A stretch of 64,000 nucleotides of DNA from Pedobacter suwonensis (GTDB taxonomy: Bacteria; Bacteroidota; Bacteroidia; Sphingobacteriales; Sphingobacteriaceae). How positions within the stretch are numbered: position 1 is the stretch's first letter; each line of letters begins with the position of its first letter. The notes under the pieces were generated by a model, which saw nothing but the letters and a program-made list of their open reading frames with translations, did not search any database and had not been told where the DNA came from. A program made the translations under genes and the position numbers. The stretch spans positions 1-64,000 of the forward strand of contig NZ_FOJM01000013.1 in NCBI RefSeq assembly GCF_900111825.1, read 5' to 3'. Positions 17,194 through 26,455 of the stretch are shown here, one piece after another.

Positions 17194-20100
17194 CTATCCT
17201 TTGTTTTCAATCCACTTCCGGGCATTCACAAAGGCCTCCATCCATGGTGAAACTTCGTCTTTACGGCCTGCAGGATAATTTGCCCAGTGCCATTGGAACA
17301 ATGAACGTTCAATGTGTGGCATCATCACCAGGTGACGGCCGGTTTCATCGCATAACATCGCGGTGTTGTAATCGGAACCGTTCGGATTGGCCGGATAGGT
17401 TTCGTAAGCATATTTGGCTACAATTTTATACTGGTCTTCTGCGTATGGTAAAGAGAATCTTCCTTCACCATGCGATACCCAAACCCCTAAAGTGCTGCCG
17501 GCAAGGCTCGATAGCATTACCGAATTGTTTTCCTGCAGGGTTAACGAAGTGAAAATACTTTCGTGTTTGCCGCTTTTGTTGTGCAACATTTTAGGTTTAT
17601 CGGTATGGTCTTTATTAATCAGGCCAAGCTCAATAAACAATTGACAGCCGTTACAGATCCCCACAGATAAGGTGTCAGGACGGGCAAAGAATTTCTCTAA
17701 AGCAATTCTCGCTTTCTCATTATATAAAAATGCACCTGCCCAGCCTTTCGCCGATCCTAAAACATCAGAGTTAGAGAAACCGCCCACCGCACCGATAAAC
17801 TGGATATCTTCTAAAGTTTCCCGGCCGGTAATTAAATCGGTCATGTGAACATCTTTTACATCAAAACCGGCTAAATACATGGCGTTTGCCAGTTCGCGCT
17901 CAGAATTACTTCCTTTTTCGCGGATAATAGCGGCTTTTGGTCTTGGCTTCGTTTCGTCGATTACCGGTTTTTTACCATCAAAAGTAAGCGGGAAACTGTA
18001 ATTTAAAACATGGTTTTTATAATTATCGTAGCGCGCTTTGGCTAAGCCGTTGCCGGTTTGTCTGCTGTCTAACAAGTATGAAGTTTTAAACCAAACATCG
18101 CGCAAATGGTCAATATCAAAACTAAAGCTATCACCACCATTTTTAACTTCCAGTTTAGCCGAAGTGTTTACTGTACCAATTTTGTGGAAAGCGACGCCAT
18201 TCTCAGTTAATGTAGCTTCTGCAGCAGCATCAGCCTGGAAAACAACGGCAATATTCTCGGCAAAAAGCAATTTAGTGCTATCCTGCTCGGCTAAAGCTGA
18301 TAAATCGAGTTGGGCGCCTAAGTCACGGTCGGCAAAACACATTTCCAACAGCGTTGTAATTAAACCACCGCTGCCAACATCGTGTCCGGCATGGATGTGA
18401 CCTGCCTTAATTAATTGTTGTAAGGTATTGAATGCGTTTTTAAATTTCGCTGCATCTTTTACGTCAGGTGTTTCGGTACCTACTTTGTTTAAAATCTGTG
18501 CGAAAGATGAACCGCCCAGTTTATAGCTGTCGGTAGACAGGTTGATGTAGTAAATGGCGCCACCATCTTTTTGTAATACCGGCTCAACCACTTTAGTAAT
18601 ATCATCACAGTTCGCACCTGCAGAAATAATCACCGTTCCCGGTGCAATTACATCACCATTCGCATATTTCTGTTTCATTGATAAGGAATCTTTTCCGGTT
18701 GGAATGTTGATGCCCAAATCGATTGCAAAATCAGAACACGCTTTTACCGCTGAATATAACCTGGCATCTTCGCCTTCGTTTTTACAGGCCCACATCCAGT
18801 TGGCAGAAAGCGAAACGCTTTTCAAACCCTCTTTTAAAGGTGCCCAAACAATATTTGAAAGTGATTCGGCAATGGCGTTGCGGCTACCTGCAGCCGGATC
18901 GATCAGTGCTGAGATAGGTGAGTGGCCAACTGAAGTGGCAATACCTTCTTTACCCTGAAAGTCTAAAGCCATTACACCGCAGTTGTTTAACGGCAATTGC
19001 AACGGACCGGCGCACTGCTGCTTGGCTACGCGTCCACCCACACAGCGGTCAACTTTATTGGTTAACCAATCTTTAGCCGCAACGGCTTCTAACTGAAGCA
19101 CCTGTTCTAAATAAGTATTTAATTCGCTGTTGTTATAGGTGATGGCTTCGTATTTACGGTCAACTGTACTGTCTTCCATTACAATTTTAGGCGAGCTGCC
19201 AAACATGGCAGCCAGTTCTAAATCCATCGGCTTTAAACCTGTAGTGGCCGATTTAAAAGTGAAACGGTGGTCGCCGGTAACTTTACCAACGGTATACATC
19301 GGTGAACGCTCGCGATCGGCAATTTTTTGAAGGGTTTCGATATGTTCGTTTCCGATTACCAAGCCCATTCTTTCCTGCGATTCGTTACCGATAATTTCTT
19401 TAGCAGAAAGGGTAGGATCGCCCACCGGAAGTTTATCCAGGTTAATCAAACCACCAGTTTCTTCAACCAGTTCTGATAAACAGTTTAAGTGGCCGCCTGC
19501 ACCATGATCGTGGATGGAAATGATCGGGTTGTGATCGCTCTCTACCAAACCACGAACGGCATTGGCCGCACGTTTCTGCATTTCAGGGTTTGACCTCTGA
19601 ATGGCATTTAATTCGATGCCGCTGCCGTGCTGACCAGTATCAGCAGATGAAACTGCTGCGCCACCCATTCCAATTCTATAATTTTCGCCACCTAAGATTA
19701 CGATATTATCGCCCTCCTGTGGTTTAAGTTTTTGTGCCTGGCTGGCTTTGCCATAACCAATACCGCCCGCGAGCATAATTACTTTATCAAAACCAAGGGT
19801 ACGGTTATCTTCTTCGTGTTCGAAAGTTAAAACCGATCCGGTAATGAGCGGCTGGCCAAATTTATTTCCAAAATCGGTGGCACCGTTTGAGGCTTTGATC
19901 AGGATATCCATTGGCGTTTGGTACAACCATTGCCTTTCTTCTACACCTTGTTCCCATGGGCGGTTTTCTTCTAAACGGGAAAGCGCGGTCATGTAAACTG
20001 CCGTTCCGGCCAAAGGTAAAGAACCCTGGCCACCTGCTAAACGGTCTCTGATTTCGCCTCCTGAACCCGTTGCAGCACCGTTAAAAGGCTCTACAGTGGT

Positions 20101-20877
20101 TGGGAAATTATGTGTTTCTGCTTTTAAAGAGATTACGGAATCAAAATCGCTTAAAGTGTAAAAATCAGGCTGATCGGCACGTTTAGGTGCAAACTGTTGT
20201 ACTTTTGGTCCTTTAATAAAAGCAACATTGTCTTTATAGGCCGAAACGATATCGTTAGGGTTTTCTTCAGAAGTTTTGCGGATCAGTTTAAACAAAGAGG
20301 TAGGCTGCTCTACTCCATCAATTACAAATTTTCCGTTAAAAATTTTGTGGCGGCAGTGTTCTGAGTTCACCTGCGAAAAGCCAAATACTTCCGAATCGGT
20401 TAAGGGCCTTTCTAATTTTTGCGCTAATGTATTTAAATAATCAACTTCTTCGTCGCTTAAAGAAAGACCTTCCTGTTTATTATAAGCAGCAATATCGGTA
20501 ATTTCTAAAATGGGTTCAGGCTTGATGTTGATGGTATAAATATCCTGGTCAATCTTATCGTATTTTTGAGAAAGCATCGGATCGTAATCGGCAAAGGTTT
20601 CGTCAACCTTTTTAAATTCTTCGATCCTGATTATGCCCTGCATGTCCATATTCTGGGTAATTTCTACTGCGTTGGTACTCCATGGCGTAATCATAGCTGC
20701 CCGTGGCCCAACAAAAAAGCCTTTTAGGGCTGTTTCCTGTGAGATCTTGGCGCCGCCAAATAACCATTCGAGTTTAGTAATATCAGTAGTAGAAAGCGCT
20801 TTGTCTGTTTGCAAAACAAAAACCGTCTGCGATTGCCCTTCGACAGGCTCAGGATGACTAGAGAAGAAATGAATCAT
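17194..20877 (-). CDS. purL: phosphoribosylformylglycinamidine synthase, single-chain type
   Basis: A 1,227-aa enzyme for the fourth step of purine synthesis, FGAR to FGAM using glutamine and ATP. I chose the ATG at 20875-20877 (MIHFFSSHPEP); the open frame runs 47 codons further but through the promoter and has no coding character. Order: N-terminal domain, linker, two PurM-like FGAM synthetase halves (SLKAETHNFPTTVEPFNGAA; VGSGGLITTLLEM), and a C-terminal glutaminase with nucleophile Cys in VGICNGCQL and the PHIER motif near the end. This is the large type I form, so separate purQ and purS are not needed. Residues 6-15 derive from a palindromic repeat inserted in the frame. Confidence 0.95.
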   Translation of the reverse strand: MIHFFSSHPEPVEGQSQTVFVLQTDKALSTTDITKLEWLFGGAKISQETALKGFFVGPRAAMITPWSTNAVEITQNMDMQGIIRIEEFKKVDETFADYDPMLSQKYDKIDQDIYTINIKPEPILEITDIAAYNKQEGLSLSDEEVDYLNTLAQKLERPLTDSEVFGFSQVNSEHCRHKIFNGKFVIDGVEQPTSLFKLIRKTSEENPNDIVSAYKDNVAFIKGPKVQQFAPKRADQPDFYTLSDFDSVISLKAETHNFPTTVEPFNGAATGSGGEIRDRLAGGQGSLPLAGTAVYMTALSRLEENRPWEQGVEERQWLYQTPMDILIKASNGATDFGNKFGQPLITGSVLTFEHEEDNRTLGFDKVIMLAGGIGYGKASQAQKLKPQEGDNIVILGGENYRIGMGGAAVSSADTGQHGSGIELNAIQRSNPEMQKRAANAVRGLVESDHNPIISIHDHGAGGHLNCLSELVEETGGLINLDKLPVGDPTLSAKEIIGNESQERMGLVIGNEHIETLQKIADRERSPMYTVGKVTGDHRFTFKSATTGLKPMDLELAAMFGSSPKIVMEDSTVDRKYEAITYNNSELNTYLEQVLQLEAVAAKDWLTNKVDRCVGGRVAKQQCAGPLQLPLNNCGVMALDFQGKEGIATSVGHSPISALIDPAAGSRNAIAESLSNIVWAPLKEGLKSVSLSANWMWACKNEGEDARLYSAVKACSDFAIDLGINIPTGKDSLSMKQKYANGDVIAPGTVIISAGANCDDITKVVEPVLQKDGGAIYYINLSTDSYKLGGSSFAQILNKVGTETPDVKDAAKFKNAFNTLQQLIKAGHIHAGHDVGSGGLITTLLEMCFADRDLGAQLDLSALAEQDSTKLLFAENIAVVFQADAAAEATLTENGVAFHKIGTVNTSAKLEVKNGGDSFSFDIDHLRDVWFKTSYLLDSRQTGNGLAKARYDNYKNHVLNYSFPLTFDGKKPVIDETKPRPKAAIIREKGSNSERELANAMYLAGFDVKDVHMTDLITGRETLEDIQFIGAVGGFSNSDVLGSAKGWAGAFLYNEKARIALEKFFARPDTLSVGICNGCQLFIELGLINKDHTDKPKMLHNKSGKHESIFTSLTLQENNSVMLSSLAGSTLGVWVSHGEGRFSLPYAEDQYKIVAKYAYETYPANPNGSDYNTAMLCDETGRHLVMMPHIERSLFQWHWANYPAGRKDEVSPWMEAFVNARKWIENKG
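20837..20858. repeat. palindromic repeat inserted in the purL coding region
   Basis: The 22-nt word starting CCTTCGACAGGCTCAGG and ending in ATGAC is the core of a very common intergenic palindromic repeat of this bacterial group (same family as the GTCATCCTGAG repeats at the start of the window). Here it lies inside purL, adding about ten residues read as SSHPEPVEGQ right after the start MIHFF and before QTVFVLQTDKALS. The frame is kept. Confidence 0.75.
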
Positions 20878-20895
20878 GCTTTTTTTTTGAAGTCG

Positions 20896-20903
20896 CAAAT
20901 TTA
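20896..20903 (-). promoter_or_regulatory. TAnnTTTG -7 box upstream of purL
   Basis: The minus strand reads TAAATTTG, a match to the Bacteroidota -7 consensus, 18 nt before the chosen purL ATG. I see no convincing TTTG box at the expected distance upstream, so confidence is limited. Confidence 0.45.
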
Positions 20904-21060
20904 GCGTTTTTAAATTTAATGAGTGAAGGAATGAGGGATTGAATGATAGAATTTTGAACGATTTTAAAATAATGGACGAATGATTGAGTTTTGAATTCGA
21001 GAATGCAGAACTTTGCAAATCATTTAATCATACACTCATTCTTAAATCCAATCATTACTT

Positions 21061-21441
21061 ATGCTACGAATCCACCACATTGCTATTATCTGTTCTGATT
21101 ACGAAAGATCGAAAGATTTTTATGTGAATAAACTCGGTTTTACGGTGTTGGCCGAAGTGTACCGGGCAGACCGGAAATCATACAAGCTGGATCTGGCGGT
21201 AAATGGTGTTTATCAGATCGAGCTTTTCTCTTTCGAAAATCCACCGGCAAGGCCGTCGCGGCCCGAGGCTCAGGGTTTGCGGCACCTGGCTTTCGAAGTA
21301 AAAGATATTCAGCAGGAGATTGACAGGTTAAATAAACATGGAATTATCACTGAGCCGATCCGGATTGATGAATTTACGGATAAGCGCTTTACTTTTTTTG
21401 CCGATCCGGATGGTTTGCCACTGGAATTGTACGAGGTTTAG
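21061..21441 (+). CDS. VOC (glyoxalase/bleomycin-resistance) family protein
   Basis: A 126-aa single-domain protein with two beta-alpha-beta-beta-beta modules. Metal-ligand candidates are in RIHHIAI (H5/H6), the IELFSF strand Glu, LRHLAFEV (His), and the C-terminal LPLELYEV Glu. It resembles the YaeR/GloA2 branch of the VOC family, whose substrates are mostly unknown. It sits one base before the TrmN6-type methyltransferase gene, so they are transcribed together. It is divergent from purL. Cytosolic, with no signal peptide. Confidence 0.85.
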   Translation: MLRIHHIAIICSDYERSKDFYVNKLGFTVLAEVYRADRKSYKLDLAVNGVYQIELFSFENPPARPSRPEAQGLRHLAFEVKDIQQEIDRLNKHGIITEPIRIDEFTDKRFTFFADPDGLPLELYEV

Positions 21442-21442
21442 G

Positions 21443-22144
21443 ATGAGTATTTTTAAGTTTAAGCAATTTGAGGTCGATCAGACCGGCTGCGCCATGAAGA
21501 TCAATACGGATGGCGTTTTAATCGGGGCCATGGCCAATCACCAGAATCCTAAAAGGATACTGGATATTGGAACAGGTACAGGGGTAATTGCCTTGATGCT
21601 GGCACAACGTTTTCCTGATGCACACATACATGCGGTTGAAATCGATGAGCAAGCGGCGAAAACTGCTGAACGCAATTTTAAACAATCGCTATTCAATCAT
21701 CGTTTAAGCATCAGTAATACAGCAATTGAATACTATAATTCGACTGATAGATTTGATCTGATTGTGTCTAATCCACCTTTTTTTGTAAATGACCTTAAGA
21801 ATGAAGAGGTGCGGAAAGGGATTGCCAGGCATGCTGCGGAAGGTTTTTTTAGCATGCTGGTGGCAAAGATCAGTGAATTGTTGACGGATGCGGGACAGGT
21901 TTGGCTGATTCTTCCCATAAAACAGGCTGAAGAGGTGGTTATGCAGGCCGGATATTACGGAATGGAACTGGTGGAAAGCATATATATCCATTCCGACCGA
22001 TCAAAGGCCGCTTTCAGGCAAATGATATGTCTGGGGAAAAATAGAACGGTATTACAGGAAAGTGATTTCTATCTTTATGAAGATTTAAAGGTGCATACGG
22101 CTGAATATAAAATACTGCTTAAAGATTTTTTTCTGGCTTACTAA
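21443..22144 (+). CDS. trmN6: tRNA1(Val) adenine-N6 methyltransferase (TrmN6/YfiC-type)
   Basis: A 233-aa SAM-dependent methyltransferase. The ATG at 21443 (MSIFKFKQFEVDQ) follows the VOC stop by one base; upstream open sequence overlaps the VOC gene and is not used. The SAM-binding motif is DIGTGTGVIALMLAQ (about residues 41-55), the acidic residue binding the ribose is in HAVEIDEQA, and the catalytic NPPFF motif, typical of adenine-N6 enzymes, follows. The N-terminal MKINTDGVLIGAMA segment matches the family that methylates A37 of tRNA-Val. Its function in this organism is inferred from the family. Confidence 0.88.
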   Translation: MSIFKFKQFEVDQTGCAMKINTDGVLIGAMANHQNPKRILDIGTGTGVIALMLAQRFPDAHIHAVEIDEQAAKTAERNFKQSLFNHRLSISNTAIEYYNSTDRFDLIVSNPPFFVNDLKNEEVRKGIARHAAEGFFSMLVAKISELLTDAGQVWLILPIKQAEEVVMQAGYYGMELVESIYIHSDRSKAAFRQMICLGKNRTVLQESDFYLYEDLKVHTAEYKILLKDFFLAY

Positions 22145-22223
22145 GAAAATAGAATTTACATGTTTTCTGATATAATCTCATTATCATTTGTAATTTAGGT
22201 GGTGTAATCTCATCCAACTTAAA

Positions 22224-24023
22224 ATGAAACGTATCTTAAATGTTTTGCTATTATGCTTCTTGGTATTGTCGTCACTGGCTCAATCAAAAAAACAAAAAAA
22301 TGATGATCCTTTAGCGGGGATCGACACGTTATTTAACCGAATATTAAAAGATCAGGTTGCTGCAGGTTTCTCGGTAGCGGTTGTTAAAGGAGATGACATT
22401 ATTTACAGTAAAGGTTTTGGCTACCGCGATGTGGAAAATAAAAAACCGGTTACGCCGAATACACTTTTTGCAATTGGTTCGAGCAGTAAAGCTTTTACGG
22501 GTTCTTTGTTGGGTTTACTCAGAAAAGAAGGAAAACTGACGTTTGAAGATAAGGCCGTAAGTTTGCTGCCAAAACTACATTTTTATAGTGAAGAAATGGA
22601 TAGCCAAATTATTCTGCGCGACCTCATGGCACATAGAACCGGATTGTCGAGATACGATTTTTCGTGGCTTTTGTTTAATACAGCCAATAGAGATAGCATT
22701 ATTGCGCGGGTAAAATACATGAAGCCCAGTGCTGCTGTACGCGAAAAATGGTTTTATAATAATTTTATGTACCTCGCTCAGGGAATGATTGTAGAGCGAT
22801 TGACAGGTAAAACCTGGGAACAGAATATAAAAGAAAAGTTCTTTATTCCATTAGAAATGAACCGCTCTAATACGGATATCAAAGCTTTTAAGGAAGATAG
22901 CGATGCTTCCTTACCTTACACAGTTGCGAAGGGGAATGAGATTAAAAAGGTAGATTACTATAATATTAATGGGATGGGGCCGGCGGGTAGCATTAACAGC
23001 AGTGCAAACGATATGGCCAATTGGTTAAAGGTGTGGGTTAGTGGAGGTTTTTTTAAGAAAAAGGAGATACTGCCTACTGATTATGTCCGAGAGGCTGCAA
23101 GTTCTCAGATGGTAATGTCAGCCGATTTGCCTGCCGAGCATAACGACATTTTTCTAGCCAATTATGGTTTAGGTTGGATGATTGGGTCGTATAGGGGGCA
23201 TTATATGGTAGAGCATGGTGGAAATATTAATGGTTTTTCGGCAAATGTTGCTTTTCTTCCATCTGATCAGTTGGGGATAGTGGTGTTAAGTAATCAAAAC
23301 GGTTCGCAGGTTCCGGCAGTTGTACGCAATTCTATTGTGGATAGATTGCTTAACCTTAAAACAATCGACTGGAATGGAGAAGCCATGAAAAAGATAAAGG
23401 CCAACATGCAGGTTACTAAGGGCACTAAGAGTACACCTATATTAAACACGATTCCTTCACATCCACTAAAAGACTACGTTGGTTCATTTGAAAACCCGGC
23501 TTATGGCACAATTAAGGTTTGGCAAGAGAAAAATGAGCTATATACCCTATTAAGTGATGAAAAAGTGTTGCTTAAACATATGCATTACGATGTTTTTGAT
23601 CCAAAATCTATTGATAAAAATGGAGTAGTGGATACCGTACAGAGTAATCTGATGTTTAACTTTTCGGGTGGGGTAGACGGTAAAATACAAGGTATAGGCA
23701 TTTTTTTAGATGGCAGCGATAAGCCTGTGATGTTTGATTTTAAGCCGGAAGCAAAAATACTATCGCTTAAAGAACTTCAAAAATATACCGGTGAATATGC
23801 TTTAGGTCAAATCACGGTGAAAGTCTATTTAAAAGGGAATACGTTGATGGTACATGTGCCTGGGCAGCAAGAATATGAAACGATAGCTACTGAAGCGGAT
23901 ACATTTAACCTAAAGGCACTTAAAGGGTTTAGTGTTAAGTTTGATGTTGCTGCAGATAAGCAGGTAAATGCAGTGTCTTTTATACAGCCGAACGGCATAT
24001 TTAAGGCTATGAAGGAAGAATAA
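22224..24023 (+). CDS. class C beta-lactamase-like serine hydrolase, exported
   Basis: A 599-aa protein with a signal peptide (MKRILNVLLLCFLVLSSLAQ). The catalytic domain has the SxxK motif GSSSKAF (S86, K89), the YxN motif FYNNF (Y178, N180) and an HGG motif in MVEHGGNINGF that takes the place of KTG. Residues from about 400 to the end form a lipocalin-like DUF3471-type region (PLKDYVGSFENPAYG; LQKYTGEYALG), an arrangement common in Bacteroidota. The likely role is a peptidase or esterase in the periplasm; true beta-lactamase activity is not shown. It is followed within about 40 nt by the phosphoesterase and fbp genes, probably in one unit. Confidence 0.88.
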   Translation: MKRILNVLLLCFLVLSSLAQSKKQKNDDPLAGIDTLFNRILKDQVAAGFSVAVVKGDDIIYSKGFGYRDVENKKPVTPNTLFAIGSSSKAFTGSLLGLLRKEGKLTFEDKAVSLLPKLHFYSEEMDSQIILRDLMAHRTGLSRYDFSWLLFNTANRDSIIARVKYMKPSAAVREKWFYNNFMYLAQGMIVERLTGKTWEQNIKEKFFIPLEMNRSNTDIKAFKEDSDASLPYTVAKGNEIKKVDYYNINGMGPAGSINSSANDMANWLKVWVSGGFFKKKEILPTDYVREAASSQMVMSADLPAEHNDIFLANYGLGWMIGSYRGHYMVEHGGNINGFSANVAFLPSDQLGIVVLSNQNGSQVPAVVRNSIVDRLLNLKTIDWNGEAMKKIKANMQVTKGTKSTPILNTIPSHPLKDYVGSFENPAYGTIKVWQEKNELYTLLSDEKVLLKHMHYDVFDPKSIDKNGVVDTVQSNLMFNFSGGVDGKIQGIGIFLDGSDKPVMFDFKPEAKILSLKELQKYTGEYALGQITVKVYLKGNTLMVHVPGQQEYETIATEADTFNLKALKGFSVKFDVAADKQVNAVSFIQPNGIFKAMKEE

Positions 24024-24066
24024 TCACGTTATAACCTCCTTGAAAAGGTTGAAAAATAAAAATAGT

Positions 24067-24558
24067 TTGAAAAAAATAGGATTAATTTCGGATACCCATG
24101 GTTTTTTAGACGATGCAGTTTTTAAGCATTTTGAAAGTGTGGACGAAATCTGGCATGCCGGAGATTTTGGTCAGGATGTAGCTGCACCACTAGCCGCCTT
24201 TAAGCCTTTGCGTGGAGTATTTGGAAATATTGATGATGCGGTAATCAGAAATGAATTCCCAGAGAAAAATCGATTTAGCTGTGAAGGGGTGGATGTATGG
24301 ATGACGCATATTGGAGGATATCCAGGTAAATACTCATCTTATGTAAAGCCAGAAATATACACTAACCCTCCAAAATTATTTATTACCGGGCACTCGCATA
24401 TTTTGAAAGTGATGTTCGATGAAAAGCTGAAATGTTTGCATATAAACCCCGGTGCAGCGGGGAAACATGGCTGGCATAAAGTGCGAACCCTGATCAGATT
24501 TTGCATTACTGACGAAAATATTCATACCTTAGAGGTTATAGAATTATCGGGTAGATAA
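24067..24558 (+). CDS. YfcE/MJ0936-type metallophosphoesterase
   Basis: A 163-aa calcineurin-like phosphoesterase. Metal-binding motifs in order: SDTHG (residues 7-11), WHAGDFG, GNIDD, THIGGYPGKY and GHSHILK, ending with the HINPGAAG segment typical of the family. There is no ATG near the start: I place it at TTG 24067, which gives the family-typical MKKIGLISDTHG, while TTG codons at 24040 and 24049 in the same frame are alternatives that add nine or six residues. The natural substrate is unknown for most members. It lies between the serine hydrolase and fbp genes. Confidence 0.85.
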   Translation: MKKIGLISDTHGFLDDAVFKHFESVDEIWHAGDFGQDVAAPLAAFKPLRGVFGNIDDAVIRNEFPEKNRFSCEGVDVWMTHIGGYPGKYSSYVKPEIYTNPPKLFITGHSHILKVMFDEKLKCLHINPGAAGKHGWHKVRTLIRFCITDENIHTLEVIELSGR

Positions 24559-24577
24559 TGTAAAATATACACTAAGC

Positions 24578-25657
24578 ATGGTTTGTGGCGTTAAAACACT
24601 AGGACAATTTATTATAGAAAAACAGGCAGATTTTCCCTATGCCAAAGGCGAGCTGTCAAGGCTGCTGAGAGACATTGGTATCGCAGCCAAAATTGTTAAC
24701 CGCGAAATTAACAAGGCAGGTTTGGTCGACATCCTGGGTGATGTGGGAACCACTAATATTCAGGGCGAAGAACAGAAAAAACTGGATGTGTATGCTGATG
24801 AACAATTTATCGCCGCTTTAACCAGTGGCGGGGAATGTTGCATTGTTGCTACTGAAGAGGAAGATGAAATTATCCATATCGACTCACCGGTTTCTCAAAA
24901 TGCAAAATACATTGTATGTATCGATCCTTTGGATGGTTCTTCAAATACCGATGTAAATGTTGCGGTAGGTACGATTTTTTCTATTTACAGGAGGAAATCT
25001 TTTGAAGGCAGGGCCAGTTTAGCCGATGTGCTGCAGAAAGGTACAGAGCAAGTGGCTGCTGGTTATGTCATTTATGGCTCTTCTACCATGCTTGTTTATA
25101 CTACAGGTAAAGGAGTGAATGGTTTTACGCTCGATCCATCAATAGGTGAGTTTTGTCTTTCGCATCCGCAGATGAAAATACCTGAAAACGGCTATATGTA
25201 TTCTGTAAACGAGGGTAATTATGTGCATTTTCCGGATGGGGTAAAGAAATACATTAAATATTGCCAGGTAGAGGATGAAGCCACAAAACGGCCTTACACT
25301 TCGCGTTATATCGGATCTATGGTTGGTGATATTCACCGCAATTTGATTAAAGGCGGCATTTATATTTACCCCACCACTTCACGCTCGCCAAATGGTAAGT
25401 TAAGGTTATTATATGAGTGTAACCCCATGGCCTTTATTATTGAGCAGGCTGGGGGCAAGGCCAGTACCGGTTTCGAACGGATACTGGATATTGATCCGAC
25501 TGAATTACATCAACGCGTGCCGATTTTTATCGGCTCCAAAAATATGGTAGAAAAAGCGGAAGAAATGATGCTGTTGTATACGGCAAAATCAACCGCTAGC
25601 GAGAATGATGTAGATGCTAAACTGGAAGATCTGAATGTAATTGGCGGGTTGGATTAA
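24578..25657 (+). CDS. fbp: class I fructose-1,6-bisphosphatase
   Basis: A 359-aa gluconeogenic enzyme hydrolysing fructose-1,6-bisphosphate to fructose-6-phosphate. The signature IDPLDGSSNTDVNVAVGTIFS is split across the metal site (acidic residues D, D and the preceding EEED), with the substrate region YIGSMVGDIHRNLIKGG and the C-terminal ECNPMAFIIEQAGG that carries a metal-ligand Glu. The N-terminal LGQFIIEKQADFPYAKGEL is family-typical. The start MVCGVKTLG at 24578 is the only ATG nearby. It is convergent with rnhA: the two stop codons share the sequence TTAA, so the genes overlap by four bases. Confidence 0.95.
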   Translation: MVCGVKTLGQFIIEKQADFPYAKGELSRLLRDIGIAAKIVNREINKAGLVDILGDVGTTNIQGEEQKKLDVYADEQFIAALTSGGECCIVATEEEDEIIHIDSPVSQNAKYIVCIDPLDGSSNTDVNVAVGTIFSIYRRKSFEGRASLADVLQKGTEQVAAGYVIYGSSTMLVYTTGKGVNGFTLDPSIGEFCLSHPQMKIPENGYMYSVNEGNYVHFPDGVKKYIKYCQVEDEATKRPYTSRYIGSMVGDIHRNLIKGGIYIYPTTSRSPNGKLRLLYECNPMAFIIEQAGGKASTGFERILDIDPTELHQRVPIFIGSKNMVEKAEEMMLLYTAKSTASENDVDAKLEDLNVIGGLD

Positions 25658-26127
25658 AGTAAGGTAGCTTTATTTCTTTCTGCTTCGAAAATACTGTCTA
25701 TAGCCAGGTTTGCTTTATCTTGAGAAGCAAATACGGCCAGCCGGTCGCAACGTTCATTTTCAGGGTGGGCGTTGTGACCTTTAATCCAAACGAATTTAAC
25801 TTTATGGAGCTTATACAGCTCAAGGAACCTTAACCAGAGGTCTTTGTTTTTTTTGTCTTTAAAACCTTTGCTCACCCAGCCGAAAACCCATTTTTTCTCC
25901 ACGGCATCAACCACATATTTAGAATCGGAATAAACGGTTACCTCCTGGTTTAAGCTTTTTAATGCTTCTAATCCTTTGATTACAGCTAATAATTCCATTC
26001 GGTTATTGGTGGTCATCCTAAAGCCGCCACTTAATTCCTTATAGTGTTGCCCTGCTCTTAAAATGGTACCCCAACCGCCTGGTCCGGGGTTTCCGCTAGC
26101 TGCTCCGTCTGTATAAATTTCGATCAT
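25654..26127 (-). CDS. rnhA: ribonuclease HI
   Basis: A 157-aa enzyme that cuts RNA in RNA-DNA hybrids. The catalytic acidic residues are D7 (YTDGAASGNPGPGGWG), E45 (NRMELLAV), D68 (VYSDSKYVVDAV) and D128 (NERCDRLA), with the supporting H118 in IKGHNAHPEN. Length and the basic loop (KKWVFGWVSKGFKDKKNK) match the E. coli type. It starts MIEIYTDG at 26125-26127. The 3' end overlaps fbp by four bases. Confidence 0.95.
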   Translation of the reverse strand: MIEIYTDGAASGNPGPGGWGTILRAGQHYKELSGGFRMTTNNRMELLAVIKGLEALKSLNQEVTVYSDSKYVVDAVEKKWVFGWVSKGFKDKKNKDLWLRFLELYKLHKVKFVWIKGHNAHPENERCDRLAVFASQDKANLAIDSIFEAERNKATLL

Positions 26128-26255
26128 AAACGTGGTAAAGTTATGTTTTTAGCTTTAAAATCGCCTATTTTATCTGTTGCCGAATTTTTTTTTCAAATTC
26201 AAATAATTGAATGTTAAGGAATTAAAAATTTCTTGTAAAAACATTGAAAAAAATA

Positions 26256-26286
26256 TTTGCAGGGAATGTGAAAAGTCGTACTTTTG
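26256..26286 (+). promoter_or_regulatory. Bacteroidota-type promoter of tRNA-His
   Basis: TTTG (26256-26259), a 19-nt spacer and TACTTTTG (26279-26286) match the -33 TTTG / -7 TAnnTTTG consensus almost perfectly. It lies 19 nt before the tRNA, the clearest promoter in the window and good support for the phylum assignment. Confidence 0.85.
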
Positions 26287-26304
26287 TGACATCAAAAAAA
26301 ACAC

Positions 26305-26379
26305 GGTGGCTGTAGCTCAGTTGGTTAGAGTATTGGTTTGTGGTGCCGAGGGTCGTGGGTTCGAGCCCCATCAGCCACC
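26305..26379 (+). tRNA. tRNA-His (anticodon GTG)
   Basis: The acceptor stem GTGGCTG pairs with CAGCCAC, with the extra G at -1 (26305) opposite discriminator C (26379), the identity mark of tRNA-His. The D arm AGCTCAGTTGGTTAGAG, an anticodon loop TTGTGGT giving GTG, and the T arm CGTGGGTTCGAGCCCCA are all present. The anticodon stem has two G-T pairs. CCA is not encoded: the 3' side continues CCG. Confidence 0.95.
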
Positions 26380-26380
26380 C

Positions 26381-26414
26381 GAAAGCCCTTTAAGATATCT
26401 TAAAGGGCTTTTTT
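26381..26414 (+). terminator. intrinsic terminator of tRNA-His
   Basis: A near-perfect palindrome AAAGCCCTTTAAGA / TCTTAAAGGGCTTT is followed by a T-run immediately after the tRNA. Confidence 0.92.
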
Positions 26415-26455
26415 GTTTTTAGGTGATTTTGAAATCATTTATTACAGGCAACAGA

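Noticed and set aside
10813..20877. purM-purL operon or a purine riboswitch
   Set aside because: The genes are 5 kb apart with other units and terminators between them, and I see no purine-riboswitch-like conserved core upstream of either.
26207..26422. 71-aa plus-strand open frame across tRNA-His
   Set aside because: It reads straight through the tRNA, its promoter and its terminator; the tRNA explains the sequence.
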